Counted from the first letter of the stretch, positions 7,372 through 16,611 are shown. The stretch is DNA of 64,000 bases from Thalassobacillus_A hwangdonensis (GCF_042675915.1 NZ_JBHTKL010000006.1:1-64000), one strand, 5' to 3'. Notes: generated by a model not told the origin, from the sequence alone. Made by a program: numbers and translations.

Positions 7372-8377
7372 GAACAGCACCTTCTTCATAAATATTCCGG
7401 ACGATTTCCTCCATTGAAATCGACTGGACATTTACGTCTTTGATTTTTAGCGCATTCACCACTTTAGCAATCAAATCCGAAATCAAGTCATCATGGTCTT
7501 CAGTGGATGCAGTCCACCTCCAGCCATCTTTTCCATGATGCCATAATACAGGCATCCCCTTCGTAAGGTTGTCCAGTTCCTCTTTCGACACTTCGTCGAT
7601 AAACTGGAATTCAATCTGTTTTTCTTCCATCCATTTTTCCTTCAAATGATCAAGCGCCCCATCATAGATGACTTTTCCTTGGTCAAGCATGATCACCCTG
7701 TCACATAGAGCTTCAATATCAGCAATATCATGGGTGGTAAGCAGAATCGTCGTATTGTACTTTTGATTGATTTCCTTAAGGAACTGGCGGATTTTATTTT
7801 TCACAAGGACATCCAGTCCGATTGTTGGTTCATCAAGAAACAATAACGGGGGGTTATGAATCAAAGCTGCAGCGAGTTCGCACCGCATCCGCTGTCCCAA
7901 CGATAACTTTCGAACCGGCTTATCAAGCAAAGGACCGATATCCAAGGTCTCAATGACATGACTCATATGCTCCTCATACGCTTCATCAGATACGCGGTAC
8001 ACTTTTTTCAACAGACGGAAGGATTCCTGAACGGCAATATCCCACCATAACTGGGAACGTTGCCCGAACACTACTCCGATCGTCCGAACGAATTTTTCCC
8101 GTTCTTTATGCGGGTCCATCCCATTAACATTCACCGTTCCGGAAGTTGGTGTAAGGATGCCGGTCAGCATTTTGATCGAGGTGGACTTCCCTGCACCATT
8201 TTCCCCAATATAACCGACCATTTCTCCCGGTCTCACCGTAAACGATATATCATCGACGGCTCTCAGCACTTTATAATTTCTAGTAAATAAATCCCTGAAC
8301 GCTCCTTTTAATCCAGAGCGGCTGGAATAGGATTTGAATTCTTTTCGCAGCTCTTTGATTTCCATCATTTTTTCCAT
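7364..8377 (-). CDS. ABC transporter ATPase (DrrA/NatA-like)
   Basis: 337 residues. Walker A is GYIGENGAGKSTSIKML, the Q-loop region VFGQRSQLWWD, the signature LSLGQRMRCELAAAL, Walker B LLFLDEPTIGLD, and the H-loop LTTHD. About 80 C-terminal residues follow the ATPase core, as in exporters of the NatA/DrrA class. Start ATG 8377 has AGGAG 9 bases upstream; the more distal in-frame ATG at 8494 would add 39 unsupported residues. First gene of the three-gene exporter operon, which is inserted between bcp and gsaB compared with B. subtilis. Confidence 0.92.
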   Translation of the reverse strand: MEKMMEIKELRKEFKSYSSRSGLKGAFRDLFTRNYKVLRAVDDISFTVRPGEMVGYIGENGAGKSTSIKMLTGILTPTSGTVNVNGMDPHKEREKFVRTIGVVFGQRSQLWWDIAVQESFRLLKKVYRVSDEAYEEHMSHVIETLDIGPLLDKPVRKLSLGQRMRCELAAALIHNPPLLFLDEPTIGLDVLVKNKIRQFLKEINQKYNTTILLTTHDIADIEALCDRVIMLDQGKVIYDGALDHLKEKWMEEKQIEFQFIDEVSKEELDNLTKGMPVLWHHGKDGWRWTASTEDHDDLISDLIAKVVNALKIKDVNVQSISMEEIVRNIYEEGAVRE

Positions 8378-8536
8378 CTGTTCGTACTCCTCTCCAGGTG
8401 ACACACATGATTCATAGTCTATCCAAGGGGAGGTCCTGTTGACAAGCCATTTGTCCGGCTTGGAAGAACATAACTGTGCGGACTGCCCAATCATGCTACA
8501 ATGGGAAATGAATTTTGATCAGTTGGAGGTAACAGG

Positions 8537-9832
8537 ATGCAATTCACTAAATCAGAACAACTTCATGAAGAAGCTCAAAAACATATCGTCGGAGGAGTCA
8601 ACTCCCCTTCCAGATCCTATAAAGCAGTCGGTGGCGGAGCACCAGTTTATATGGATCGTGCAAAAGGCTCACGATTCTGGGATGTCGACGGAAATGAATA
8701 CATTGATTACCTAGGTGCTTACGGCCCGATTGTTACTGGACATGCTCACCCTCATATTGCAGAAGCAATTACGAAAGCAGCTCAAAATGGTGTACTTTAC
8801 GGAACGCCAACCGCCCTTGAAAACCAGTTTGCCAAAATGCTGAAGGATGCAATTCCATCAATGGATAAAGTGCGTTTTGTCAATTCAGGTACAGAAGCGG
8901 TCATGACGACAATTCGTGTAGCCCGTGCTTATACAGGCAGAAATAAAATCATCAAGTTCGCTGGCTGTTACCACGGTCACTCAGATCTTGTACTCGTAGC
9001 GGCTGGTTCTGGTCCTTCCACATTAGGAACACCGGATTCTGCAGGAGTCCCTGCTTCGATTGCAGCGGATGTCATTACCGTTCCGTTCAATGATATCGAG
9101 CCTTTCAAAGAAGCAATGGACAAATGGGGAGACGAAATTGCTGCTGTATTGGTGGAGCCGATCGTCGGTAACTTCGGAATCGTAGAACCAAAGCCAGGCT
9201 TCCTTCAGCAGGTCAATGAAGTGACCCATGATGCAGGAGCATTGGTCATCTATGATGAAGTCATTACTGCCTTCCGCTTCACATACGGCAGTGCCCAGCA
9301 GCTGCTCGATATTGAGCCGGATATGACTGCAATGGGTAAAATCATTGGAGGCGGCCTTCCGATCGGAGCATATGGCGGCAGAGCTGATGTTATGGAACAA
9401 GTTGCTCCACTTGGCCCTGCGTATCAGGCTGGAACGATGGCCGGCAACCCGGCATCGATGGCAGCAGGCATTGCATGTCTGGAAGTATTGCAGCAAGACG
9501 GCGTCTATGAAGAGCTCGATCGCCTCGGAGCTATTTTGGAAGAGGGTATTCTCACACATGCCAGCACGTATAATGTTCCGATCACCATCAATCGTCTGAA
9601 AGGTGCATTGACGATTTATTTCACAGAGGAAACGATCGAGAATTACGAGCAGGCAGAAAACACAGATGGCGAAATGTTCGCCCGTTTCTTCCAATTGATG
9701 CTGAAGCAAGGAATCAACCTTGCCCCATCCAAATATGAAGCATGGTTCCTGACAACTGCGCATACAGAAGAAGATATCAAAACGACACTTACAAAAGTAG
9801 AAGAAGCATTCAAACAAATGGCGGATAACTAA
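8537..9832 (+). CDS. gsaB: Glutamate-1-semialdehyde 2,1-aminomutase
   Basis: 431 residues, full length. A PLP-dependent enzyme converting glutamate-1-semialdehyde to 5-aminolevulinate in the C5 pathway to haem. Signatures are GGVNSPSR at the start, the GGGAPVYMDRAKGSRFWD strand, NSGTEAVMTTIRVARA, the PLP Asp region VIYDEVITAFR, and the Schiff-base lysine in MGKIIGGGLPIGAYGG (Lys268). TTGGAGGTAAC lies before the ATG. Synteny with ygaE and bcp identifies it as the gsaB paralogue rather than hemL of the main haem operon. Confidence 0.95.
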   Translation: MQFTKSEQLHEEAQKHIVGGVNSPSRSYKAVGGGAPVYMDRAKGSRFWDVDGNEYIDYLGAYGPIVTGHAHPHIAEAITKAAQNGVLYGTPTALENQFAKMLKDAIPSMDKVRFVNSGTEAVMTTIRVARAYTGRNKIIKFAGCYHGHSDLVLVAAGSGPSTLGTPDSAGVPASIAADVITVPFNDIEPFKEAMDKWGDEIAAVLVEPIVGNFGIVEPKPGFLQQVNEVTHDAGALVIYDEVITAFRFTYGSAQQLLDIEPDMTAMGKIIGGGLPIGAYGGRADVMEQVAPLGPAYQAGTMAGNPASMAAGIACLEVLQQDGVYEELDRLGAILEEGILTHASTYNVPITINRLKGALTIYFTEETIENYEQAENTDGEMFARFFQLMLKQGINLAPSKYEAWFLTTAHTEEDIKTTLTKVEEAFKQMADN

Positions 9833-9886
9833 TTAACAGAAATTCCATTGAGTAAATGGATAAGTCCGTTTGCAATTAAATAAGTT

Positions 9887-10009
9887 AGCACGGGAGGAAA
9901 ATGATGAGACTCCAGCGGGAAAGAAAAGGTTGGCAAGACCCCACAGGGCTAAAGCCCGAGGAGACTTGCCACCTTCCCCGCGGAAAGCGAGTCATTTTCC
10001 TCCCGTGCT
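9887..10009 (+). repeat. dispersed structured repeat, copy A (forward)
   Basis: Bounded by an 18-bp perfect inverted repeat AGCACGGGAGGAAAATGA / TCATTTTCCTCCCGTGCT. Inside are the family landmarks GACTCCAGCGGGA, GACCCCACAGGGC, GCCCGAGGAGACTTGCC and CCCGCGGAAAGCGAGTC, which pair with each other (GGCAAG/CTTGCC, GGGC/GCCC). The outer stem is followed by TTTTTCTC, so this copy could also terminate gsaB transcripts. It is one of five related copies in the window. Confidence 0.9.
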
Positions 10010-10177
10010 TTTTCTCATTTAACGCAATAGATTACAGTGAACAAGATTATCAAACTGAAAATCACACATTTTTTTCAAAAAATTATGTAAGCGTTTACTG
10101 TATTGGTATATCTATAATTCAGATTAGTAAATCCTTTCATTTCGACAGTATTTTCATGCAATCGTCTGAATAATCAA

Positions 10178-10206
10178 TTGATTCAACCCCGAGCTTATGC
10201 TACTAT
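10178..10206 (+). promoter_or_regulatory. candidate gltB promoter
   Basis: TTGATT (10178-10183), 17 bp, TACTAT (10201-10206), followed by an A/T-rich start region. This places about 260 bases of untranslated leader before gltB. Confidence 0.5.
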
Positions 10207-10471
10207 AAAATTATAATTCTGAAAATTCCCACGAATTATGATTCATGTTTTCATTTCTTTCCCTTTTCATATGTTTCCAGCACTCCCTAGCTGGAACTCC
10301 CTTCCTTTCGAGGAATCTTGGCTTTTGCATCCAATGCGAAAGCCCTTCTTTTTTCAATTCATCTGGTTGGCTCACCACACGATCCAATCCAGACCCTAAG
10401 GAAACTTTCCTAACCCAAACAACTGAAAGACCTATATATCCAGGAGGTGAAGGCCGGATCAAGGCCGAAGT
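10207..10471 (+). promoter_or_regulatory. long structured leader of gltB with terminator-like hairpin
   Basis: About 260 untranslated bases. TTCCAGC/GCTGGAA (10275-10297) and TTCC/GGAA near 10301-10314 form small hairpins. They are followed by GGCTTTTGCA-TCCAA-TGCGAAAGCC (10319-10343) and CTTCTTTTTTC, which looks like an intrinsic terminator inside the leader. The only strong Shine-Dalgarno (GGAGGTGA, 10443-10450) is 21 bases from the ATG, separated by a GGCC...GGCC repeat. No known riboswitch core was recognised. Confidence 0.45.
10213..10227 (+). promoter_or_regulatory. CodY-box-like site at gltB
   Basis: ATAATTCTGAAAATT matches the CodY consensus AATTTTCWGAAAATT at 12 of 15 positions and lies just downstream of the candidate -10, where binding would block transcription. 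Confidence 0.4.
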
Positions 10472-13400
10472 ATGAGTAAATGGAGTCCAAGTTCTTTCAA
10501 AAATCATCATCTGCATGAACACGATGCTTGTGGTATTGTTGCTTCCGTCAACAAATACAATCAACCTACGAAACAAAATATCGATGATGTCATCCGATCC
10601 CTTTCCATCATGAACCACCGTGCAGGTTTCATCGAACATGAAGGAGACGGTGTCGGAGTTCATATCGACCTTCCAAAGGCGCTGTGGAAAAATAAGTTCA
10701 CGGAAGCCGGGATTGATTCCAGTATTGTGGACGAGAAAAGTTTCACGATCGGTCATATTTTCATCGATCAAAACAGTGAAGTGGATAAGATTCAGGAAGA
10801 AATCAGAAGTCTTTTTACATCTAAAGACTTTTCCATCCTTCATGAAACGATTGATGGAACTGAATCAGAAGCATTGGGTCCTCTTGCCAAAAAGGAAGAA
10901 CCTGTTTTCTGGCAGGTCGCATTGTCACCTGGCAAAGAGAATCAGCTTGATTCACAACTTTTTAACCTGACGATTGAAATCGAAAAGAACCTGCAAGTAC
11001 ACGTAGCTTCTTTGGCATATGATCATGTTGTGTACAAGGTAATGGGCGCAGCCGATCAGCTGCCTGAATTCTACAAGGACCTTGCTGATCCGAATGTTGC
11101 CTCCAGCATGACATTAGGACATAATCGCTATTCCACCAATACATTATCGAACTTCTTCCGCGTCCAGCCGTTTTCTATGCTGGGACACAATGGAGAAATC
11201 AATACGGTTGCGCGTCTTCGTGATGAAGCGGAAATGATCGGTGTTCCTTTGACACACGGAGGCAGTGATTCCCAGGATTTAAACCGCACCGTGGAGACAC
11301 TTGTAAAGAAACATGGATATAGCCTTCTTGAAGCGCTAGATATCGTTTTTCCGCCGATCGTCAATGAAATCAAAAGTTACCCAGAGCATTTACAGGATAT
11401 GTACACCTATCTTCGTGAAAGCTGGGGACATTTTGCCCAAGGACCAGCAGGTATCATTTCCAGGCATCAGCAGGAAACAGTATTCAGTCTCGATTCACTT
11501 GGACTAAGACCTTTGTGGCAACTGGAGACAGAGGATGCCTACTTCTTCTCATCTGAACCTGGAATATTCACGAATGATCACTATGTGACTGATCCTCAAG
11601 CTCTTTCACCCGGTGAGAAAGTAGCTGTCACCTACACGGATGATGGAAAAGCGAAAATATATGACCATTTCGCTTATCAGGAAGAAGTTTATCAACGATT
11701 TTCCAAACGCCTGGATTTCGCTGGCTTTCATAAACGTCTCCACCCACCTGCATTCAAGGATGTCCGTCCGAACCCGACTCTGACAGAAGTGAGCAATGGG
11801 TGGTACTCCGCTTACGGATGGGACAGGGAACAAATGCAATTCCTTGAACAGATGGCTGAAAAAGGATCGGAGCCGATTCGATCCTTGGGTCATGATGTTC
11901 CACTTGCTGCCATGAACGAAGGAAGAAAGAATATCGCGGATTACATTAAGGAAAGTGTCGCTGTAGTAACGAACCCGGCGATTGACCGTGATCGTGAAGC
12001 GGAGCATTTTTCAACAAGGACCATTCTCGGCAGACGCCCGGATCTATTCGAAAAAGAACAGGATAAGCCCCTTACTGTGGAATTCCTTTCACCAATCCTA
12101 TTGGAAGGAAAACATGGATTGGAGTTATCTAAAGAACACAACCAGCCTTCCTATGAGCAGCTGGTCGAAATGTTCAACGAACCCGGGAAAAGCTTTGAGC
12201 TTTCAATCACTTGTCAGGATGATGAAAGTGTAGCAGATGCATTGAAACGATTAGCTGCACAAGTGGAGAAAGCAGTGGATGAAGGCAATGAGCTGATTGC
12301 CCTCAATGATGGACAGAGCCATTCAGAAAATCACTTATGGATCGATCCACTCCTTGTCATATCTGCAGTCGACAAGCACCTGGTCGAAAAGCAAAAACGG
12401 AGGAAAGCTTCCTTGATCATTCGTTCCGGTGCTATCCGGTCGTTACATGATCTGATTGTCACGTTTGGGCTTGGCGCTGATGCGATCAGTCCTTACCTTA
12501 TGTTTGCAACCGTCCAGGAAGAGGATACGGCTCCTTCCTTCCAGCTTTATGATGCATTGAACAAAGGCTTGGAAAAAGTGATTTCAACCATCGGTATCCA
12601 TGAACTTCGCGGCTATGCAAGGCTATTTTCGAGTATCGGGCTACATGAGGATTTTTCAGATCTGTTACGGATCACCAACTTCCTGGGATCGAACGAACTT
12701 TCCTATAACTGGAAGGCATTAAAAGAAGATGCAGTTTCCCGCAGAGAAGATTTCCAAAATGAAAAAGCAAAGCCGGCAAGAAGCTACCATGTCCTGCCAC
12801 GGCTTTGGAAGTCGATCGGAGATATTGCGAAAGGTGAACCGATTGATGCCTACCGGGAAAAGCTTGAAGACATTGAAGAGAAAAACCCATTAACGATCCG
12901 TCACCTTACCGGGTTGAAAGAAAGCGATCAACCAAAAGCGTCAGAAAACGTCGACTTACGTGTCGGGAATCATGACTTTCCTTTCATGATCAGTTCGATG
13001 TCATTCGGATCACAGAATGAAACTGCTTTCCGTGCTTATGCAGAAGCCGCTGACCGCTTGAACATGATTTCTTTTAACGGTGAAGGCGGAGAAATCAAAG
13101 ATATGCTTGGCAAATATCCGAACACACGCGGCCAGCAGATTGCATCTGGACGTTTCGGTGTCAACGCAGAGCTGTTGAACTCCTCCAACCTGCTTGAAAT
13201 CAAGATCGGTCAAGGGGCAAAGCCTGGGGAAGGTGGACACTTGCCTGGTTCCAAGGTTACTGCAAAGATTGCAGAGGCGAGAAATGCAACGATCGGTTCC
13301 GACTTGATCTCGCCATCTAATAACCATGACATCTATTCCATCGAAGACCTGGCACAAATGATTTCTGAATTGAAAACAGCGAATGATAAAGCGAAAGTAG

Positions 13401-14941
13401 CCGTCAAAGTGCCGATTGTTCCGAATATCGGAACGATTGCTGTCGGAATTGCAAAAGCGGGTGCTGACTTCATTACTCTGAGTGGTTTTGATGGTGGTAC
13501 CGGTGCAGCCAGGATCCACGCCATTCAGAACGTTGGACTTCCTGTTGAAATTGGTGTGAAAGCTGCTCATAACGCATTACTTGAATCAGGTATGCGCCAT
13601 AAAGTCGAGATTTGGGCGGACGGTGGCCTAAGAAGTCCACTCGATGTCCTTAAGGTGATGCTGCTCGGTGCTAACCGGGTAGGGTTTGGGACATTATCAA
13701 TGATTGCTGTCGGCTGTACCGCATGCCGCGGGTGTCATTTAGATACGTGTCACGTCGGTATCGCAACTCAGATTGATACGGAAGCCCAGGCGAAAGAACA
13801 CGGCCTGAGAAGATTCGTCCCTAGAGAATATAACCCATCTGTCCAAGGTTTGATGACACTGTTCCAAACCTTCGGTGAAGAACTGAAGCGTCTGACAGGT
13901 GCTCTTGGGTTTACGAATACACAGGAAATCGTCGGACGTTCCGATTTGCTTGAACAGACAAAGGGAACCGATTGGATGGACCTTTCTCCACTTCTTGAAA
14001 AATTGGAGGTCAGCGAAATCAAAGCTTACCAAGTTCAGGAGGAAGAGATCGAACGCCGTCTGGCAATGGCTGCAGGCGCAGAGTATCTCGATGGCAACCA
14101 GGATACACTGCTTGAGTCGAGGTCATTCTCCGGCGTCACAAGCGAACAACGTAACCTGACGAGCCGTGTCTCCTGTCACCGTGTACGTAATCGTCTCGAT
14201 GGCTCCTATCACCACATGGATCCAGTCGAATTGACGTATGATCAAGGTTCGATTGTCGGTAACGGATTCGGTTCCTATATTTCTGAAGGAATCATCGCCA
14301 ATGTGTCCGGTGGTGCACAGGATGGTGTTGGTAAAACTGCTCTTGGTGGTACACTGGCCATTCTGAAGTCCAAAGGCGCTGAAGGCACGTATGTAAATGG
14401 TTCCGTAGGAAAAGGGTTCGGATATGGTGCACAAAAAGGAAGTCTCTTTGTCCAAGGGATGGCAGATTCCCGAGCAGGAATCCGTCTTTCCGGGGCAGAC
14501 CTTATCATCGGGCAGCAGCTAAAGAGCAAACTGCCTGAAAAAGATCGAGGTAATTTAGGTACTCACGCCAGCATCAAAGGGTTTGCGTTTGAATATATGA
14601 CCAACGGCAGAGGTCTTGTACTCGGAGATCCCGGCCCATGGATGTGCGCAGGTATGACAGGTGGAGCGGTCTATTTACGCCACCAACCTGAACTTGGTCT
14701 CACAAAAGAAGCATTGGAGCGAAGGATTGCCAAAGGCGCAAAAGTAGCAATCACGCCTCTCAACGATATCGGGGTTGCAGATATTACTGAGATGCTTTCC
14801 TCATACATTGAAATACTTGATAAAAGTGGTCAGCAGGAGGAAGCAGAGCAACTTAAGGTGTTACTGGAAGATCCGGAGCAGCACTTCCTTCAAGTCGTTC
14901 CAGAAAAAATCCAGGCAGACCCGTCCGTTTCAACCGAATAA
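10472..14941 (+). CDS. gltB: Glutamate synthase large subunit (GOGAT alpha)
   Basis: 1489 residues, the usual length for the family (B. subtilis GltA is about 1520). Domains in order: class II glutamine amidotransferase whose nucleophile is Cys20 after a 19-residue propeptide (HEHDA/CGIV), central domain, FMN-binding synthase domain (about 800-1200; SSMSFGSQNETAFRAYAEAA, GGTGAARIHAIQ) with the iron-sulfur cysteines CTACRGCHLDTC, and the C-terminal GXGXG beta-helix. It makes glutamate from glutamine and 2-oxoglutarate. No GltD-type small subunit follows; the next gene is ygaE. The enzyme must use a small subunit encoded elsewhere or another electron donor. Confidence 0.95.
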   Translation: MSKWSPSSFKNHHLHEHDACGIVASVNKYNQPTKQNIDDVIRSLSIMNHRAGFIEHEGDGVGVHIDLPKALWKNKFTEAGIDSSIVDEKSFTIGHIFIDQNSEVDKIQEEIRSLFTSKDFSILHETIDGTESEALGPLAKKEEPVFWQVALSPGKENQLDSQLFNLTIEIEKNLQVHVASLAYDHVVYKVMGAADQLPEFYKDLADPNVASSMTLGHNRYSTNTLSNFFRVQPFSMLGHNGEINTVARLRDEAEMIGVPLTHGGSDSQDLNRTVETLVKKHGYSLLEALDIVFPPIVNEIKSYPEHLQDMYTYLRESWGHFAQGPAGIISRHQQETVFSLDSLGLRPLWQLETEDAYFFSSEPGIFTNDHYVTDPQALSPGEKVAVTYTDDGKAKIYDHFAYQEEVYQRFSKRLDFAGFHKRLHPPAFKDVRPNPTLTEVSNGWYSAYGWDREQMQFLEQMAEKGSEPIRSLGHDVPLAAMNEGRKNIADYIKESVAVVTNPAIDRDREAEHFSTRTILGRRPDLFEKEQDKPLTVEFLSPILLEGKHGLELSKEHNQPSYEQLVEMFNEPGKSFELSITCQDDESVADALKRLAAQVEKAVDEGNELIALNDGQSHSENHLWIDPLLVISAVDKHLVEKQKRRKASLIIRSGAIRSLHDLIVTFGLGADAISPYLMFATVQEEDTAPSFQLYDALNKGLEKVISTIGIHELRGYARLFSSIGLHEDFSDLLRITNFLGSNELSYNWKALKEDAVSRREDFQNEKAKPARSYHVLPRLWKSIGDIAKGEPIDAYREKLEDIEEKNPLTIRHLTGLKESDQPKASENVDLRVGNHDFPFMISSMSFGSQNETAFRAYAEAADRLNMISFNGEGGEIKDMLGKYPNTRGQQIASGRFGVNAELLNSSNLLEIKIGQGAKPGEGGHLPGSKVTAKIAEARNATIGSDLISPSNNHDIYSIEDLAQMISELKTANDKAKVAVKVPIVPNIGTIAVGIAKAGADFITLSGFDGGTGAARIHAIQNVGLPVEIGVKAAHNALLESGMRHKVEIWADGGLRSPLDVLKVMLLGANRVGFGTLSMIAVGCTACRGCHLDTCHVGIATQIDTEAQAKEHGLRRFVPREYNPSVQGLMTLFQTFGEELKRLTGALGFTNTQEIVGRSDLLEQTKGTDWMDLSPLLEKLEVSEIKAYQVQEEEIERRLAMAAGAEYLDGNQDTLLESRSFSGVTSEQRNLTSRVSCHRVRNRLDGSYHHMDPVELTYDQGSIVGNGFGSYISEGIIANVSGGAQDGVGKTALGGTLAILKSKGAEGTYVNGSVGKGFGYGAQKGSLFVQGMADSRAGIRLSGADLIIGQQLKSKLPEKDRGNLGTHASIKGFAFEYMTNGRGLVLGDPGPWMCAGMTGGAVYLRHQPELGLTKEALERRIAKGAKVAITPLNDIGVADITEMLSSYIEILDKSGQQEEAEQLKVLLEDPEQHFLQVVPEKIQADPSVSTE

Positions 14942-14951
14942 TGAAGGCAAC

Positions 14952-14983
14952 ATCCACGAGGTATCCTCCTCGTGGATTTTCCT
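14952..14983 (+). terminator. terminator of gltB
   Basis: ATCCACGAGG, six-base loop, CCTCGTGGAT followed by TTTTCCTTT, 10 bases after the gltB stop. Confidence 0.9.
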
Positions 14984-15097
14984 TTATGATAAAGGTATGT
15001 TGAAAAATTCTACAAACTTGTGAAAACACTTCTATCTATTTACAGGATAGCGTATGATTATTTCGTTTGAACAAAGTTCCAAAGGATGATGCATGTC

Positions 15098-16180
15098 ATG
15101 AAACTTGGTGCAAGAATGCTAAAAACCGGACTGGCAGTAGCAGTTGCTTTATATGTTGCTTCCTTATTCGGCTTCACCTCCCCTGTGTTCGCAGCGATTG
15201 CCGCTGTTTTTTCGATCCAGCCATCGATTTACCGATCGTATCAGTCCATCATAGAACAAATCCAGGCGAACATCATCGGGGCAACAGTTGCTGTAATTGC
15301 TGTTTCTACATTAGGGAATGATCCCTTTATCGTAGGGTTTGCAATCATCATTGTCATCGGCTTGACAATGAACCTGAAAATGAATGAAAACACGATATCA
15401 CTTGCTGTCGTCGCGGTGATAGCATTGATGGATACAACCGAGCTGCAATTCATCGACTTCGCAGCTGCCCGTTTCACTTCACTGATGATCGGGATTCTCG
15501 CAGCATTCATCGTCAATCTCGTGTTTCTGCCACCTAGATATGAAACGAGACTTTTCCAGAAAATCGATCGTTCTACCTCGGATATTCTGCAATGGCTCAG
15601 AGTTACTATCCGTCACTTATCCGATGAGCCTGCACTGAAGAGTGAGATCAACCGGCTGCAGAAAGAAATCAGCCTGATCGACCACACGTATCTGCTTTAT
15701 TCAGAAGAGCGGACTTATTTGAGAAAACGACGTTTTTCCAAAGCGAGAAAGCTTGTCCTTTTCAGGCAGATGATCAGTACGACGAAAAAGTCGTTTGATG
15801 TACTGAAAGCCTTCTATCGTCTGGACGACGATATCGAACATATTCCCAAGGATTTTCAGGAGCTGTTGGTCAATGAATTGGATAAAGTCATCCATTCACA
15901 TGAAAAGCTGATATTAAGTTTGATGGGCAGGATCAAGCGTACCCATAAAGAATCGTTGCGCGATGATGTCTACTCCCCTGACATCCCGATGCTTGTGGAG
16001 AAGCTGATTCAGGTGTACGAAAATGATCAAAACGCGGATAAACTTATCTTCCTTCCGCTCGCATCGCAGCTAATGGAATATCACCAGCAGCTTGAACATT
16101 TACAACGTCTGCTTCAAAGCTATCAGGCATATCATCATGAAGAACACCTGAAAACAACCGAAACCAACCCATCATTATAA
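15098..16180 (+). CDS. ygaE: YgaE-like aromatic-acid-exporter-family membrane protein (UPF0421)
   Basis: About 360 residues. The N-terminal ~150 residues contain four or five closely packed hydrophobic helices (GLAVAVALYVASLFGF, PVFAAIAAVFSIQPS, a GATVAVIAVS stretch and others). The C-terminal ~200 residues are soluble, charged and helical. This is the pattern of the UPF0421/ArAE_1 family (B. subtilis YgaE), related to FUSC transporters; its substrate is unknown. I prefer ATG 15098 (AAAGGA 12 bases upstream) over the crowded ATGs at 15086 and 15089. It lies convergent with ygaD across two repeat elements. Confidence 0.85.
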   Translation: MKLGARMLKTGLAVAVALYVASLFGFTSPVFAAIAAVFSIQPSIYRSYQSIIEQIQANIIGATVAVIAVSTLGNDPFIVGFAIIIVIGLTMNLKMNENTISLAVVAVIALMDTTELQFIDFAAARFTSLMIGILAAFIVNLVFLPPRYETRLFQKIDRSTSDILQWLRVTIRHLSDEPALKSEINRLQKEISLIDHTYLLYSEERTYLRKRRFSKARKLVLFRQMISTTKKSFDVLKAFYRLDDDIEHIPKDFQELLVNELDKVIHSHEKLILSLMGRIKRTHKESLRDDVYSPDIPMLVEKLIQVYENDQNADKLIFLPLASQLMEYHQQLEHLQRLLQSYQAYHHEEHLKTTETNPSL

Positions 16181-16201
16181 GTTGGTACGATTCCTTTTTG
16201 G

Positions 16202-16366
16202 GGCCGTTACTGGGGGAGCACTGGGTTTGGTGGGAAACAACTCGCTTTCCTGTGGGGGAACTGGCAAGCTTCCTCGGGCAAATGCCCTGTGGGATCTTGC
16301 CTAGCTCCTTCTCCCACGGGAGTCTCGCCATTTCCCACCAAACCCACATCATTTATGTTAACGGCC
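16202..16366 (-). repeat. dispersed structured repeat, copy B (reverse)
   Basis: Core 16223-16345 is closed by GGGTTTGGTGGGAAA / TTTCCCACCAAACCC. An additional distal stem GGCCGTTA / TAACGGCC (16202-16209, 16359-16366) extends it. Read on the minus strand it has the family landmarks GAGACTCCC, GGCAAGATCCCACAGGGC, GCCCGAGGAAGCTTGCC and GGAAAGCGAGT. It lies between the convergent genes ygaE and ygaD. Confidence 0.9.
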
Positions 16367-16430
16367 TATAAAGAGTTGAGATTTGATTTTACTTTTCCCT
16401 TTATTGTATTTGCTTCATATTAATTGGCTA

Positions 16431-16551
16431 GGGAAGGCGGGGAATGGGGAGACTCCAGCAGGAATGGAGTGACTGGTGAGACCCCACAGGACGGTAGTCC
16501 GAGGAGGCTCACCGCACGCCTGCGGAAAGCGAGTCATTCCCCGCCTCCCCT
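16431..16551 (+). repeat. dispersed structured repeat, copy C (forward)
   Basis: Closed by GGCGGGGAATG (16436-16446) and CATTCCCCGCC (16535-16545), with internal GACTCCAGCAGGAATG, GGTGAGACCCCACAGGAC, GTCCGAGGAGGCTCACC and GCGGAAAGCGAGTC. It is the second copy in the same 430-bp convergent gap, in opposite orientation to copy B. Confidence 0.9.
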
Positions 16552-16575
16552 TTCTCACACAAGGAATATAAAGAA

Positions 16576-16609
16576 AGCCGAATCCTGCAAATGGATTCGG
16601 CTTTTTCAT
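16576..16609 (-). terminator. terminator of ygaD
   Basis: AGCCGAATCC (16576-16585) pairs with GGATTCGGCT (16593-16602). On the minus strand it is followed by TTTCTTTAT. It lies just past the ygaD stop. Confidence 0.82.
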
Positions 16610-16611
16610 TT

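Noticed and set aside
9023..9817. A 264-codon open frame on the minus strand opposite gsaB
   Set aside because: It is fully inside gsaB, is Cys/Phe-rich shadow sequence and has no ribosome binding site.
10245..10475. A 76-codon reading frame inside the gltB leader ending at the gltB start
   Set aside because: No Shine-Dalgarno, no coding-like composition, and it runs through the leader hairpins.
10441..10475. A ten-codon leader peptide starting GTG in GGAGGTGAAGG and ending at the gltB ATG
   Set aside because: The GTG would sit inside the only Shine-Dalgarno sequence and has no site of its own; composition shows no attenuation codons.
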